Positions 53,996-62,565 of a stretch of DNA of 64,000 nt are shown here, piece after piece (within the stretch, counting starts at the first letter, position 1; every line of letters starts with the position of its first letter). The notes below the pieces were generated by a model, which saw only the letters and a list, made by a program, of their open reading frames with translations, was not told the origin of the DNA and searched no databases. The translations under genes and the position numbers were made by a program. Source of the stretch: Hoeflea_A sp965204935 (GTDB lineage: Bacteria > Pseudomonadota > Alphaproteobacteria > Rhizobiales > Rhizobiaceae); NCBI RefSeq assembly GCF_965204935.1, contig NZ_CBDBFO010000001.1; one strand, written 5' to 3'.

Positions 53996-54087
53996 TAAGG
54001 TGCCGCTGTTGAATGTCGGTCCGTGATCGCATTCGGCATCGCCGGCGAACCGTCCGGGCGCCGGAATCCAGTGAGGAGGAGGAACGA

Positions 54088-55269
54088 ATGAAAGAGAGGC
54101 ATTTTCTCACCGCATCGCTTTTGGTGGCATGCATTACGGTTGCGACGCCTGCGGTTGCCGAAAACCCTGTCCTTAAAGTCGGCTTTGTCGGCGTGACGAG
54201 CGGACCTGCGGCCGCGTGGGGCATTTCGAATCAGCGTTCCATGGAAGCCCGCGCCGCCTGGATCAACGAAACCGGCGGCTACCGGATCGGCGATGCGACC
54301 TATGACATCGAGATCGTTTCGTTCGACGATCAGAAGGATCCAAAACGCGCCATTGCCGGCATGGAAAAGATGGCCCAGGAAGGCATCCGCTATGTGGTCG
54401 GCCCGAATGTGGACGATGGCGCAGCGGCGGTGCGCCCGGTGGCCGAATCCAGGGGGATCATGTACTTTCCCTACGCCTTTCCCAAGGAGCTCTATAGTGC
54501 GCCCGCCTCGAACGCCGTTCTGGGCATGGTGGCGAACTACCAATCCGGCCCGGCGATCTACCGGTATCTCAAGGATAACCGGGGCGTGAGGACGGTGGCC
54601 TTCGTGGCGGCGAACGAGTCGGACCCACTGAGCCAGCGCGACGGCGGCATCGCCGCGGCCGAAGCGCTGGGGCTTGAGGTCGTGTCCGGCAATGTTACCT
54701 ACCAGGTCGATACGACCGATTTCGCGCCGGTGCTGACACCCGTGATACGCACGCGCCCGGACCTTCTGGTTCTGTCGGGCGTCACGCCGGCCAACGCGCC
54801 GCAACTGATCCGTTCGGCGCGCGAACTGGGCTTTGAGGGCATTGTGTCGACCGAAACCGCCCAGGACGCAACGGTCCTGCGCGAGGGCGCCGGGGCGCTG
54901 GCCAACGGTTTTATTTCGGTTGGCGGGGCATCAACACCGGATATCGCCTCAGACGCCATGAACGAGTTCGTCGAACGCTATACGAAGATGTTCGGCGAAT
55001 ACAACGACGAGTCGAACACCAAGGTCTACGCGCTGGAATACATTCTGGAAACGCTGAAGGCGAACCCCGCTGCGATCGACGACGTCGCCGAGTTCAAGCG
55101 TACGATGGACACGTTCGAAGCGCCCAACCCCTTCATGAAGGGCAACGCCAAGCTTCGCTATGTCGGCACGACATCGTTCGGACAGAAGCGGCAGGTCGCG
55201 GTTCCGCTGGTCGTCAACGTTTATCGCGACGGCGCGTTCGAAACGCTGTTCGTTGCCGAGGTCGACTGA
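54088..55269 (+). CDS. Branched-chain-type ABC transporter substrate-binding protein
   Basis: A 393-residue periplasmic binding protein of the type-1 fold. The start MKERHFLTASLL follows a strong ribosome site (GAGGAGGAGG); the signal peptide ends near PAVA. The mature start LKVGFVGVTSGPAAAWG is typical. It heads an operon with two permeases, two ATPases and a racemase. The ligand is not known, but the racemase suggests an amino acid derivative such as a hydantoin or N-carbamoyl compound. Confidence 0.92.
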   Translation: MKERHFLTASLLVACITVATPAVAENPVLKVGFVGVTSGPAAAWGISNQRSMEARAAWINETGGYRIGDATYDIEIVSFDDQKDPKRAIAGMEKMAQEGIRYVVGPNVDDGAAAVRPVAESRGIMYFPYAFPKELYSAPASNAVLGMVANYQSGPAIYRYLKDNRGVRTVAFVAANESDPLSQRDGGIAAAEALGLEVVSGNVTYQVDTTDFAPVLTPVIRTRPDLLVLSGVTPANAPQLIRSARELGFEGIVSTETAQDATVLREGAGALANGFISVGGASTPDIASDAMNEFVERYTKMFGEYNDESNTKVYALEYILETLKANPAAIDDVAEFKRTMDTFEAPNPFMKGNAKLRYVGTTSFGQKRQVAVPLVVNVYRDGAFETLFVAEVD

Positions 55270-55302
55270 GGCGCTTGAGCGGCGAAAGGGGGCGGTTGTT
55301 TT

Positions 55303-55325
55303 CCCGGGCCCCATGGCGGCCCGGG
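55303..55325 (+). other. Intercistronic GC-rich stem-loop after the binding-protein gene
   Basis: Perfect 8-bp arms CCCGGGCC and GGCCCGGG with a 7-base loop lie 33 bp after the stop of the binding-protein gene and 25 bp before the LivH-type gene. There is no T-run. It probably stabilises the upstream transcript or reduces downstream expression. Confidence 0.55.
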
Positions 55326-55350
55326 GCATGCGGACGAATTTGAGATATCA

Positions 55351-56220
55351 ATGGAACAGATTCTGGCAAACGGCATCTATCTTGGCGCGCAATATGCGAT
55401 GATCGCCCTCGGCCTGACGCTGATTTTCGCGCTGATGAACGTGCTGAACTTCGCCCACGGCCAGATGTATGTTCTCGGCGGCTTCGTCACCTACACATTC
55501 TATGGGCAGCTTGGCTGGCCCTTTGCGCTGGCGCTGCTGGCGTCATGCGTCACGCTGGCGGTTCTGGGCGCCCTGATCGAGAAATTCCTGTTTGCGCCCG
55601 TTATGAGGCGTTCAGCGCGGGAGGAAAGCACGATGCTGCTGGCCGCCGGTCTGGCGTTTCTGTTCGACGCCGTGATTCTGCTGTTGTTCGGCGAGAAGCA
55701 GCGCGGCGTACCGAAGATCGTCGACGGCGTACTGAACTGGGATTTCCGCCTCATCATGCCCTATGACCGCATTGTCATTTGTGCACTGGCCATCGTGTCG
55801 ATCGCGGCCTTCATCCTTTTCATGCAGTATTCCAGGACCGGCCGCGCCCTGCGGGCGCTGGCGCAGGACCGAATGGCGGCGCAGTTGATGGGCGTTCGCG
55901 TCGGGCGCTATTCCATGATCGGATTCGCCATCGGCGCGATGCTGGCCGGTGCCGTGGGCGGCCTGCTGGTAACAATCACCGGCGTCAATCTCGGCATGGG
56001 CGGCCCGACCTCGATCAAGGCCTTCATCATGGTGATGATCGGCGGTGCGGGCGTGATCTCAGGCGCCATCGCTGGCGGCGTCATACTTGGCTTTCTGGAA
56101 GCTATCGGCCTGGCGGTACTGTCGCAATATGGCGACGTGACCTATCTCCTGATCTTCGTTTCGCTGATGATTTTCCTGGCTATCCGCCCGCAGGGGCTGA
56201 TGGGCAAGCCGTGGGGTTGA
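55351..56220 (+). CDS. Branched-chain-type ABC transporter permease (LivH family)
   Basis: A 289-residue permease. QYAMIALGLTLIFALMNVLNFAHG and the segment GRALRALAQDRMAAQLMGV are the LivH hallmarks. About eight hydrophobic segments. It lies 4 bp before the LivM-type gene and works with it in importing the ligand of the binding protein upstream. Confidence 0.93.
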   Translation: MEQILANGIYLGAQYAMIALGLTLIFALMNVLNFAHGQMYVLGGFVTYTFYGQLGWPFALALLASCVTLAVLGALIEKFLFAPVMRRSAREESTMLLAAGLAFLFDAVILLLFGEKQRGVPKIVDGVLNWDFRLIMPYDRIVICALAIVSIAAFILFMQYSRTGRALRALAQDRMAAQLMGVRVGRYSMIGFAIGAMLAGAVGGLLVTITGVNLGMGGPTSIKAFIMVMIGGAGVISGAIAGGVILGFLEAIGLAVLSQYGDVTYLLIFVSLMIFLAIRPQGLMGKPWG

Positions 56221-56224
56221 GCTG

Positions 56225-57211
56225 ATGAAGGGTGCGAAAGGGTGGCGGACGGCGTGGCTTGCGGCATTCCTTCTGGCGGCGTTTGCCGTCGTTCCGGCTG
56301 GCATTGCCCTGTCTGGCAGAACCGATTTCCATTACACACTGACTTCCGTAGCGCTTCTTTCGGTCGCCAGCGCCGGCGTCTGGCTGACCTTCTATATCGG
56401 CCGCATCAATATAGGCCAGGGCGCCTTTGCGCTGATCGGCGCATACGCCTCGGCCATCCTGGTGACGAAGGCGGGCATTTCCTTCTGGCTGTCGCTGCCG
56501 CTGGCAGGCCTGTTCGCCGCCGGCGTGTCTGTGCTGATCGGACTGCCGATCCTGCGCCTGCGCGGCGTCTACTTTGCGATGATAACCCTGGTGCTGACCC
56601 AGGTCGTCACTCTGGCGGCGCTGGCGCTGCCGATCACCAACGGCGCAAAGGGCGTTACCCAAATACCGCTGCCCGGCGGCGTTACGATTGCCGGCCTGAC
56701 GCTGATCCCAGACTTCGCGGCGCTGCACAATCCGCGACTGGCGTTCTATTACGTCGCCTGCGCGCTGATGGTGTTGACCTTCGCGGCGATGTACCGGCTG
56801 GTCAATTCGCGGCTCGGCCAGCTGTGCCGCTCGATGCAGCAGAACGAGGAACTGGCCGCTTCGATCGGCGTGAACGTCGCCTACATTCGTCTGCTGGTCT
56901 TCGCCATCTCGTCCTTTCTGGGCGGAGTCGGAGGCGCCATGTTCGGCGCCATCGCCCAGTCGGTCTATCCGTCGAGCTTCCAGGTCGCAGACAGCGTGAA
57001 CTTCATGCTGAACTGCTTCCTCGGGGGTCTGGGTTACGTGTTTGGACCGATGCTGGGCACGCTGGTGCTCTACTTCGGCTGGGATCTGCTTTTCGAACTG
57101 GGACGCTATCAGCTGCTGGTCTATTCGGGCCTTCTGATCGTGCTGATGCTTGTGCTGCCCAATGGACTTTTGAGCCTTCGGCTGCCCGGAAGGCAAGGTG
57201 CGAAACGATGA
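56225..57211 (+). CDS. Branched-chain-type ABC transporter permease (LivM family)
   Basis: A 328-residue permease starting MKGAKGWRTAW. FYIGRINIGQGAFALIGAYAS and LCRSMQQNEELAASIGVN are typical of LivM. Its stop overlaps the start of the LivG-type ATPase by 4 bp. Confidence 0.93.
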   Translation: MKGAKGWRTAWLAAFLLAAFAVVPAGIALSGRTDFHYTLTSVALLSVASAGVWLTFYIGRINIGQGAFALIGAYASAILVTKAGISFWLSLPLAGLFAAGVSVLIGLPILRLRGVYFAMITLVLTQVVTLAALALPITNGAKGVTQIPLPGGVTIAGLTLIPDFAALHNPRLAFYYVACALMVLTFAAMYRLVNSRLGQLCRSMQQNEELAASIGVNVAYIRLLVFAISSFLGGVGGAMFGAIAQSVYPSSFQVADSVNFMLNCFLGGLGYVFGPMLGTLVLYFGWDLLFELGRYQLLVYSGLLIVLMLVLPNGLLSLRLPGRQGAKR

Positions 57212-57990
57212 GCGGTCTCCTTGAAATCCGCCGTGTCACCAGGAAATTCGGCGGCCTTGTCGCGAACAACGACATCAGCTTCAACATCGGCGAAAACGAG
57301 ATTCTGTCCGTCATCGGACCGAACGGGGCCGGCAAGAGCACTCTGTTCAAGATAATAGCGTCTTTCCTGCCGGCCACTTCCGGCGAGGTGCTATTCCGGG
57401 GCGCGAGAATCTCCGGCCTGAAGCCGCATATCGTGGCCCGAATGGGGGTCGTGCGGACTTTTCAGGAAACCACGATCTTCAGGTCGATGTCCGTGCGCGA
57501 AAGCGTCGTCGTGGCCCAGCACCTGCGTTCCCGGGCGACGCTGGCGGGTTATTTCTGGGGTACGAGGACGGCCCGTGAGGATATCGTGCGCTTCGAACGC
57601 CAGGCGGACGAGTTGATCGATTTTCTCGGCATGTCGGCTATACGCAACGAACAGGCCTCGAACCTGCCGCAGGGTCATTTACGGGCGCTGGGCCTGGCCA
57701 TCGGGCTGGCGACCGACCCGCGCGTACTGCTGCTGGACGAGCCGTTCGCGGGGATGAACCGCGACGAAACCATGAAAATGGTCGATCTGGTGCGCAAGGT
57801 TCGCGACGATCGCGGCGTCACCGTCCTCCTGGTGGAACACGACATGCCGGCGGTGATGCGCATTTCGGACCGCATCGTGGTGTTGAATTTCGGCGAAAAG
57901 ATCGCCGAGGGCGCGCCGGGGGACATCCGCAACGACGAAAGGGTCATCGAAGCCTATCTGGGCAGCGCCGATGACGCGATTGGGATCTGA
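57208..57990 (+). CDS. Branched-chain-type ABC transporter ATP-binding protein (LivG family)
   Basis: A 260-residue ATPase with Walker A GPNGAGKST and Walker B LLLDEPFAGMN. The signature region reads ASNLPQGHLRALGLA, so the usual LSxGxQ is replaced by LPQGH, which is a known LivG-type variation. The start MSGLLEIRRV overlaps the permease stop; a long in-frame extension upstream lies wholly inside the permease gene. Four bases separate it from the LivF-type gene. Confidence 0.92.
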   Translation: MSGLLEIRRVTRKFGGLVANNDISFNIGENEILSVIGPNGAGKSTLFKIIASFLPATSGEVLFRGARISGLKPHIVARMGVVRTFQETTIFRSMSVRESVVVAQHLRSRATLAGYFWGTRTAREDIVRFERQADELIDFLGMSAIRNEQASNLPQGHLRALGLAIGLATDPRVLLLDEPFAGMNRDETMKMVDLVRKVRDDRGVTVLLVEHDMPAVMRISDRIVVLNFGEKIAEGAPGDIRNDERVIEAYLGSADDAIGI

Positions 57991-57993
57991 ACC

Positions 57994-58716
57994 ATGGGCG
58001 CGATGCTGGAATTCTCGGATGTCGAACTCTACTACGACCATGTGTATGCGCTCAGGGGCGTGACGGTCCGTGTCCAGCGGGGCGAGACGGTCGCGCTCAT
58101 CGGCGCCAACGGAGCCGGCAAGAGCTCGATCCTAAGGGCGATCACGGGTCTGAGAAAGATCGCCGCAGGGTCGGTGTCCTTCGAAGGCGAGCGAATCGAC
58201 GGGGCCGATCCTGCCGACATCGTCGCAAAGGGCGTTGTCATGGCGCCCGAGGGTCGCCGCGTCTTTCCCTACATGACCGTCAGGGACAACCTGCTGATGG
58301 GGGCCTTCACGCGAAACGACCGGGCCGGCATCGGGCGAAGCCTCGATTCAGTGCTCGAACGGTTTCCGCGCCTGAAGGAACGCTACATGCAACAGGCCGG
58401 AACATTGTCGGGCGGAGAGCAGCAGATGATGGTGATCGGCCGCGCCCTGATGGCCAGGCCGCGCCTGCTCCTGCTTGACGAACCGTCATTGGGCATCGCA
58501 CCCAAACTCGTCCAGGACATCGCCCGTTCGATCGTCGCCATCAACCGCGACGAAGGCGTGTCGGTTCTGCTGGTGGAACAGAATTCGCGCATGGCGCTGT
58601 CGATCTCGAACCGCGCCTACGCGCTGGCGACAGGCGCGGTGGCGATCGAGGGCGATTCGCGACGGCTGCTCGACGATCCGCGTATCCGGGCGGCCTATCT
58701 GGGCGGCGAGGTCTGA
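57994..58716 (+). CDS. Branched-chain-type ABC transporter ATP-binding protein (LivF family)
   Basis: A 240-residue ATPase with Walker A GANGAGKSS, signature LSGGEQQM and Walker B LLLLDEPSLGIAP. VMAPEGRRVFPYMTVRDNLLMG is a clear LivF segment. It ends three bases before the racemase GTG start, so the racemase is part of the operon. Confidence 0.93.
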   Translation: MGAMLEFSDVELYYDHVYALRGVTVRVQRGETVALIGANGAGKSSILRAITGLRKIAAGSVSFEGERIDGADPADIVAKGVVMAPEGRRVFPYMTVRDNLLMGAFTRNDRAGIGRSLDSVLERFPRLKERYMQQAGTLSGGEQQMMVIGRALMARPRLLLLDEPSLGIAPKLVQDIARSIVAINRDEGVSVLLVEQNSRMALSISNRAYALATGAVAIEGDSRRLLDDPRIRAAYLGGEV

Positions 58717-58719
58717 GCC

Positions 58720-59403
58720 GTGCGAATTCTTGTCGTTAACCCCAACTCCACAGCATCCATGACCGATACGATCGCCGCGGCGGCGCGCCGCGTGGCGCGG
58801 CCCGATACACGGGTGGCGGCGACCAACCCGGCCGACGGACCGCCCAGCATCCAGGGATATCTCGACGGGGCGGCCTGCTTCGCGGGGCTTGCCGATGCGG
58901 TAAGCCGCGCCGGCGACTGCGACGCCGTAGTGGTCGCCTGTTTCGACGATACGGGCGTCGACGCGCTACGCTGCGCGCTCGACGTTCCGATCATCGGCAT
59001 CGGCGAGGCCGCCTGTCACGCCGCCGCGATGATCTGCGCGAAATTCACCGTGGTCACGACGCTGGCACGCTCGGTCGCGGTGCTGGAGGCGAACCTACTG
59101 CGCTACGGTCTCGACCGCAAATGCGGCAGCGTGCGCGCCAGCGACGTTCCCGTCCTGAAACTGGAGAACGGCGACGAGGCCGCCGTCGGTATGATACGCC
59201 GGCAGATCAGGGACGCCATCGACAGGGACGGCGCCGAGGCGATCGTGCTCGGCTGCGCCGGGATGACGGACCTGGCGGCGCGCCTTGCCGGCGAGTTCGC
59301 CATGCCGGTGATCGACGGCGTCGCATGTGGCGTCACGATGGCTGAGGCGCTCGTCGCAAGCGGGCTCAAGACGTCCAAGAAAAAAACCTACGCCGCGACA
59401 TGA
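58720..59403 (+). CDS. Asp/Glu/hydantoin racemase family protein
   Basis: A 227-residue two-Cys racemase starting with GTG (MRILVVNPNS). The catalytic Cys pair is Cys 74 (VACFDDTG) and Cys 179 (VLGCAGM). The N-terminal pattern is closest to hydantoin/allantoin racemases; Asp/Glu racemases and maleate isomerase are related. It is translated directly after the importer ATPase genes, so it probably converts the imported D or L form of the substrate. No hydantoinase or carbamoylase is present in the window. Confidence 0.88.
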   Translation: MRILVVNPNSTASMTDTIAAAARRVARPDTRVAATNPADGPPSIQGYLDGAACFAGLADAVSRAGDCDAVVVACFDDTGVDALRCALDVPIIGIGEAACHAAAMICAKFTVVTTLARSVAVLEANLLRYGLDRKCGSVRASDVPVLKLENGDEAAVGMIRRQIRDAIDRDGAEAIVLGCAGMTDLAARLAGEFAMPVIDGVACGVTMAEALVASGLKTSKKKTYAAT

Positions 59404-59638
59404 AATGCGGAATACCGCAACACATTGCGCAGAACCGGCAGACAGGAAGCAGTGCGGACAGGCGTTACCGGCGGCGTGGCGACGAAGGTCAATACCTGCC
59501 TGCGCCGCTGCGTTTCGGCCTTGCAATCAGGCGCAGGCCGTGGCTGTCTTGCGCGGCGATAAAAACCGACGCCACAGAGCTATCGTAGTCGTCCGTGATT
59601 TTATGCAGCTTGAACGTGTTGCGCGGGTCCGATTGTAA

Positions 59639-59652
59639 TCTGGTTTACCAGA
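59639..59652. promoter_or_regulatory. Orphan palindrome resembling a FadR/PdhR-type operator
   Basis: TCTGGTTTACCAGA has perfect 6-bp arms (TCTGGT and ACCAGA) with a 2-base centre, similar to TGGT-N-ACCA operators of FadR-subfamily GntR proteins. It is not next to a recognised promoter, except for a small open frame 22 bp downstream. Confidence 0.3.
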
Positions 59653-59673
59653 CCTGCCATCGATCACGCGCTA

Positions 59674-59847
59674 ATGAACAACGAATGGAATGAGGCTGAC
59701 CGCTACGCTACACGTCTTGAAACCCATACGCGCGAGCAGCCGTTGCCCTGGCTCAACTTCATTATCGCTTGCGGCGGACGTTGGCTGCATGGGACGGGAT
59801 CGGCGCAGGCCAGAATTGGTGGCAGAGCTCCGGCGTCTGCGCGCTGA
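59674..59847 (+). CDS. Possible small hypothetical protein
   Basis: A 57-codon frame starting MNNEWNEADRYATRLETH and ending in a polar, Gly/Ala/Arg-rich tail. The first part has plausible composition (Trp, Asn and Glu rich) but no clear ribosome site is present, and no family was recognised. It may be spurious or a decayed gene start. Confidence 0.25.
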   Translation: MNNEWNEADRYATRLETHTREQPLPWLNFIIACGGRWLHGTGSAQARIGGRAPASAR

Positions 59848-60049
59848 AGCCGAGCGGGTCAATCTCGTAAAGCTCTACCATTGTTAGACGGAGCTCTGAA
59901 GGTCGATTTACGTTATAACTGCCCACGTAACGCACAAGGTGGGCATGCGTGCGCGATCATCTCTATCGGATCGGTATGGAGAGCGACATTTCCGAATGGG
60001 GCGTGCCGGTTTTTTGCCCTTCTTGCCAAACTGGCACGGATCAGAAACT

Positions 60050-61018
60050 TCATAAATCCATAGATTGTCTGCGATCCGCACTTTTGCGGACAATTTCGCG
60101 CAACCAAATGCTCGCCGGACTGTGATGCGTGCGTTCGTGCCAAAGCATGCGAAACCGGAAAGGTTCGAAGATTGACGGTGCCGGGACGATGCATATCCGC
60201 ATCGTCCTTGCAAAATGTTCGGCAAACCTTCGGCTGGTTGTAAACACGAAGTCGGTTTCCATCAAAACCGCCGGCACAAGGCTGAACTCGGGGACAAAGG
60301 CGTGAATGCGGCGCTTCTGCTTCATCTTCGACAGCGGGCCATCGATCGGGCCGAGATTGGGCCTATAGTAAGAATGAGGCGCAAGGTGCTGCAGTTCGAG
60401 GTACTGCTCTGTGCACAACGATTTGGCTGATGCGACAGGATGTCCTTCACGCACCATCAATACGACATCGTCGTCATACAGGACCGACGACTTCAATTGG
60501 CCGATATCTTCCCTTTCCCCGAATGTAGAGACGGCATCGATGACCAGATCCAGCTCACCGTCAGCCAGCGCGCTCGCAACATCGAACTCCGGCTCGACCG
60601 ACCTGATCGTGGCGACCAGTCCGGGGCCCGCCTTCGTCACACCGGATATGATCTTCGGCACGAGCGAAATCATTACCGAATCAGCAACGGCGAATTTGAA
60701 TTGGCGCGATATGTGAGTCGGCTGAAACTCAGAGCCACCGGCTGCTACAACATCGATCTGTTCGATGATTCTGGTTAGAACGTGTCGAATTTCAGAACCG
60801 CGTTCCGTCACCACCATCCGGTCTCCGTTGCGGACCAGAAGCGGGTCCTCGAACGCCCGTCTCATCTTTCCCAATATCCTGCTCGCCGATGACTGAGGCA
60901 GATTGTTTGCATTGGCCGTCGCCGTGATGCTTTCCAGGTTCAACATCTGATGCAGTATCTTAAGATGCCCGATATTGGTGGCAGAGAGCAGGTCCTGTGC
61001 GCCATGGCTTGTGAGCAT
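60050..61018 (-). CDS. LysR family transcriptional regulator
   Basis: A 322-residue regulator. The winged helix is at about residues 18-78 (HLKILHQMLNLESITATANAN through DPLLVRNGDRMVVTERG), of the NodD/NahR/SyrM-like branch. The two-lobe effector domain follows; the start at ATG 61018 gives slightly more than usual length. It is divergent from the BMP-type binding-protein operon and is its likely regulator. A 16-bp palindrome lies in the shared promoter region. Confidence 0.9.
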   Translation of the reverse strand: MLTSHGAQDLLSATNIGHLKILHQMLNLESITATANANNLPQSSASRILGKMRRAFEDPLLVRNGDRMVVTERGSEIRHVLTRIIEQIDVVAAGGSEFQPTHISRQFKFAVADSVMISLVPKIISGVTKAGPGLVATIRSVEPEFDVASALADGELDLVIDAVSTFGEREDIGQLKSSVLYDDDVVLMVREGHPVASAKSLCTEQYLELQHLAPHSYYRPNLGPIDGPLSKMKQKRRIHAFVPEFSLVPAVLMETDFVFTTSRRFAEHFARTMRICIVPAPSIFEPFRFRMLWHERTHHSPASIWLREIVRKSADRRQSMDL

Positions 61019-61459
61019 TTTTCTTACGCCTCCACTTGTTGTTCATATGACTGCGGCCGATCAAAGGAACCGCGCTCCTCGGCCCGCGGGCCCGGCCTCA
61101 GCCGGAACATAGCATATCTGCTATGAACTTTATTTGGGATATGCGCTTTTTGCGCTTATCTTCCTTTGTTAACCTGTCTCGGACATTCAAGAACGGCATC
61201 AAAGCCTGGGAGGAGGGCAACGATGCAGTGGCCCCCGTGGCTACTTCCGGAACCACGGGTCGAGTTTCCTCTGCTCCTCGTTTGTCAAGCGCTCGAATCG
61301 CGAAACATCTGCCGAAAACGGCGAGCAACCGCAATCTCGAGCAACGGAACTAAACGCGAAAATGTCGTGAGGCCATGAACGCCTCACCGGGAGGATTGCA
61401 AGCACGGTCCGGCTCGATCCTCATCGGTATTTTTCTTCAACGTGAAAAGGAGTCCGATT
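61019..61459. other. Divergent intergenic region with a leader hairpin
   Basis: 441 bp between the LysR gene and the BMP-type gene. Besides the palindrome above, CCCGTGG (61234-61240) and CCACGGG (61253-61259) form a 7-bp stem with a 12-base loop in the likely 5' leader. It does not match a purine riboswitch, which one might expect for nucleoside uptake. No credible gene was seen. Confidence 0.45.
61109..61124. promoter_or_regulatory. Palindrome in the lysR/BMP divergent promoter
   Basis: ATAGCATATCTGCTAT has perfect 6-bp arms (ATAGCA and TGCTAT) around TATC. It is 90 bp before the LysR start, a fair place for an autoregulatory LysR site, though the spacing is not the classic T-N11-A. Confidence 0.4.
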
Positions 61460-62467
61460 ATGATGCTCAAACAAAGATTCGGTACCGCACTGCTTGCACT
61501 CGGCATGTCGACAGCGTTCTTTGTTGCAACGCCTTCCGGTGCCGAAGCGGAGACATCCGTTGCGCTGGTGCTGCCCGGGTCGATCGCGGATGGCGGTTGG
61601 AATGCCGGTGCATATCAGGGTCTCAAGAAGCTTGAGGGTTCTGACGATTTCAGGACCGCCTTTTCCGAGAACGTGAGCCAAGCAGATATTCCGCGAGTGG
61701 TTCGCGGCTACGCCGATGACGGTTACGACCTCATCATCGGACACGGTTTCCAGTTTGGTTCACTGTTTGCCGAAATCTCCCCTGACTACCCCGACCAGAA
61801 GTTCTTTGCCACCACTTCGGCGCCGGGCGGCAGCGAAATACCCTCCAACGCGATGTATCTGGATGCCAGGTATCCGGATGTCGCCTATGGAGCCGGAACC
61901 CTCGCAGCCCACGTATCCAAATCGGGTAACGCGGTAGGGGTCGTCGGGGGTGGCGACAATCCCATCACGCAAATGATGACAGGCATCTTCAAGGCGTCCG
62001 CTGAGGCTGCCGGCGATGGAATAAAGGGCTACGCCATCATTACCGGCGACTACAACGACGCCGCCAAGGGCCGCGAAGCGTCGGCAACAATGATCGGAAA
62101 CGGTGCAGACGTGATCTGGCACATCGCCGATATTACAGGAATAGGGGCCGTTGAGGGCGCTGCATCAAAGGGCGCCACTGTCATTGGAATGTTCGCGGAT
62201 CAAAAGGAGCTCGCTCCCGACAACATCGCAGTCAGCTTCGTGTCCAACAATGCTGGTCTCGTCGAAGAAGTGGCGAAGATGGTCAATTCCGGCTCGTTTG
62301 AGGGCGGGAAAAGCTGGGTTCCCGAACTCACATTTCTTTGGCTGACCAGCTACGGCTCCGACCAATACAACAAGGATCTCATCTCCGATGACGCGTGGAG
62401 CCAGTTTCAAAGGACATGGAACGACATCGGCACCGGAAAGATCAATTCGAAATCGATCGCTGAATAG
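61460..62467 (+). CDS. BMP family ABC transporter substrate-binding protein
   Basis: A 335-residue binding protein of the basic membrane protein (BMP/Med) family, whose characterised members bind purine nucleosides. The start MMLKQRFGTALL follows AAAAGGAG; an upstream in-frame ATG adds six residues. The signal peptide ends near GAEA; there is no lipobox Cys, so it is soluble. Family segments include SIADGGWNAGAYQGL, GHGFQFGS and VGVVGGGDNP. An ABC ATPase follows on the same strand after a hairpin. Confidence 0.9.
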   Translation: MMLKQRFGTALLALGMSTAFFVATPSGAEAETSVALVLPGSIADGGWNAGAYQGLKKLEGSDDFRTAFSENVSQADIPRVVRGYADDGYDLIIGHGFQFGSLFAEISPDYPDQKFFATTSAPGGSEIPSNAMYLDARYPDVAYGAGTLAAHVSKSGNAVGVVGGGDNPITQMMTGIFKASAEAAGDGIKGYAIITGDYNDAAKGREASATMIGNGADVIWHIADITGIGAVEGAASKGATVIGMFADQKELAPDNIAVSFVSNNAGLVEEVAKMVNSGSFEGGKSWVPELTFLWLTSYGSDQYNKDLISDDAWSQFQRTWNDIGTGKINSKSIAE

Positions 62468-62482
62468 CAAAGGCATGGGATT

Positions 62483-62502
62483 GGGCCGGCAGTGGCCGGC
62501 CC
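62483..62502 (+). other. Intercistronic GC-rich stem-loop after the BMP gene
   Basis: Perfect 8-bp arms GGGCCGGC and GCCGGCCC with a 4-base loop (AGTG) lie 15 bp after the stop of the binding-protein gene. No T-run follows. It is placed like the hairpins after the two branched-chain-type binding-protein genes. Confidence 0.55.
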
Positions 62503-62565
62503 GGTAATCCGGGCTGTCCAGCGGCCGCCACTCAAGAACATTCAGTGGATTGCCAGGTACAGACC

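Larger units (their letters stand above)
59404..60049. other. Long intergenic region downstream of the racemase operon
   Basis: About 650 bp between the racemase and the convergent LysR gene. It contains a GntR-like palindrome (59639-59652) and a short open frame (59674-59847), given separately. No terminator with a T-run was seen, nor any recognisable gene remnant. Confidence 0.4.

Noticed and set aside
61098..61334. Short frames on both strands in the lysR/BMP gap
   Set aside because: No family, and they overlap the palindrome and the likely leader; probably chance.
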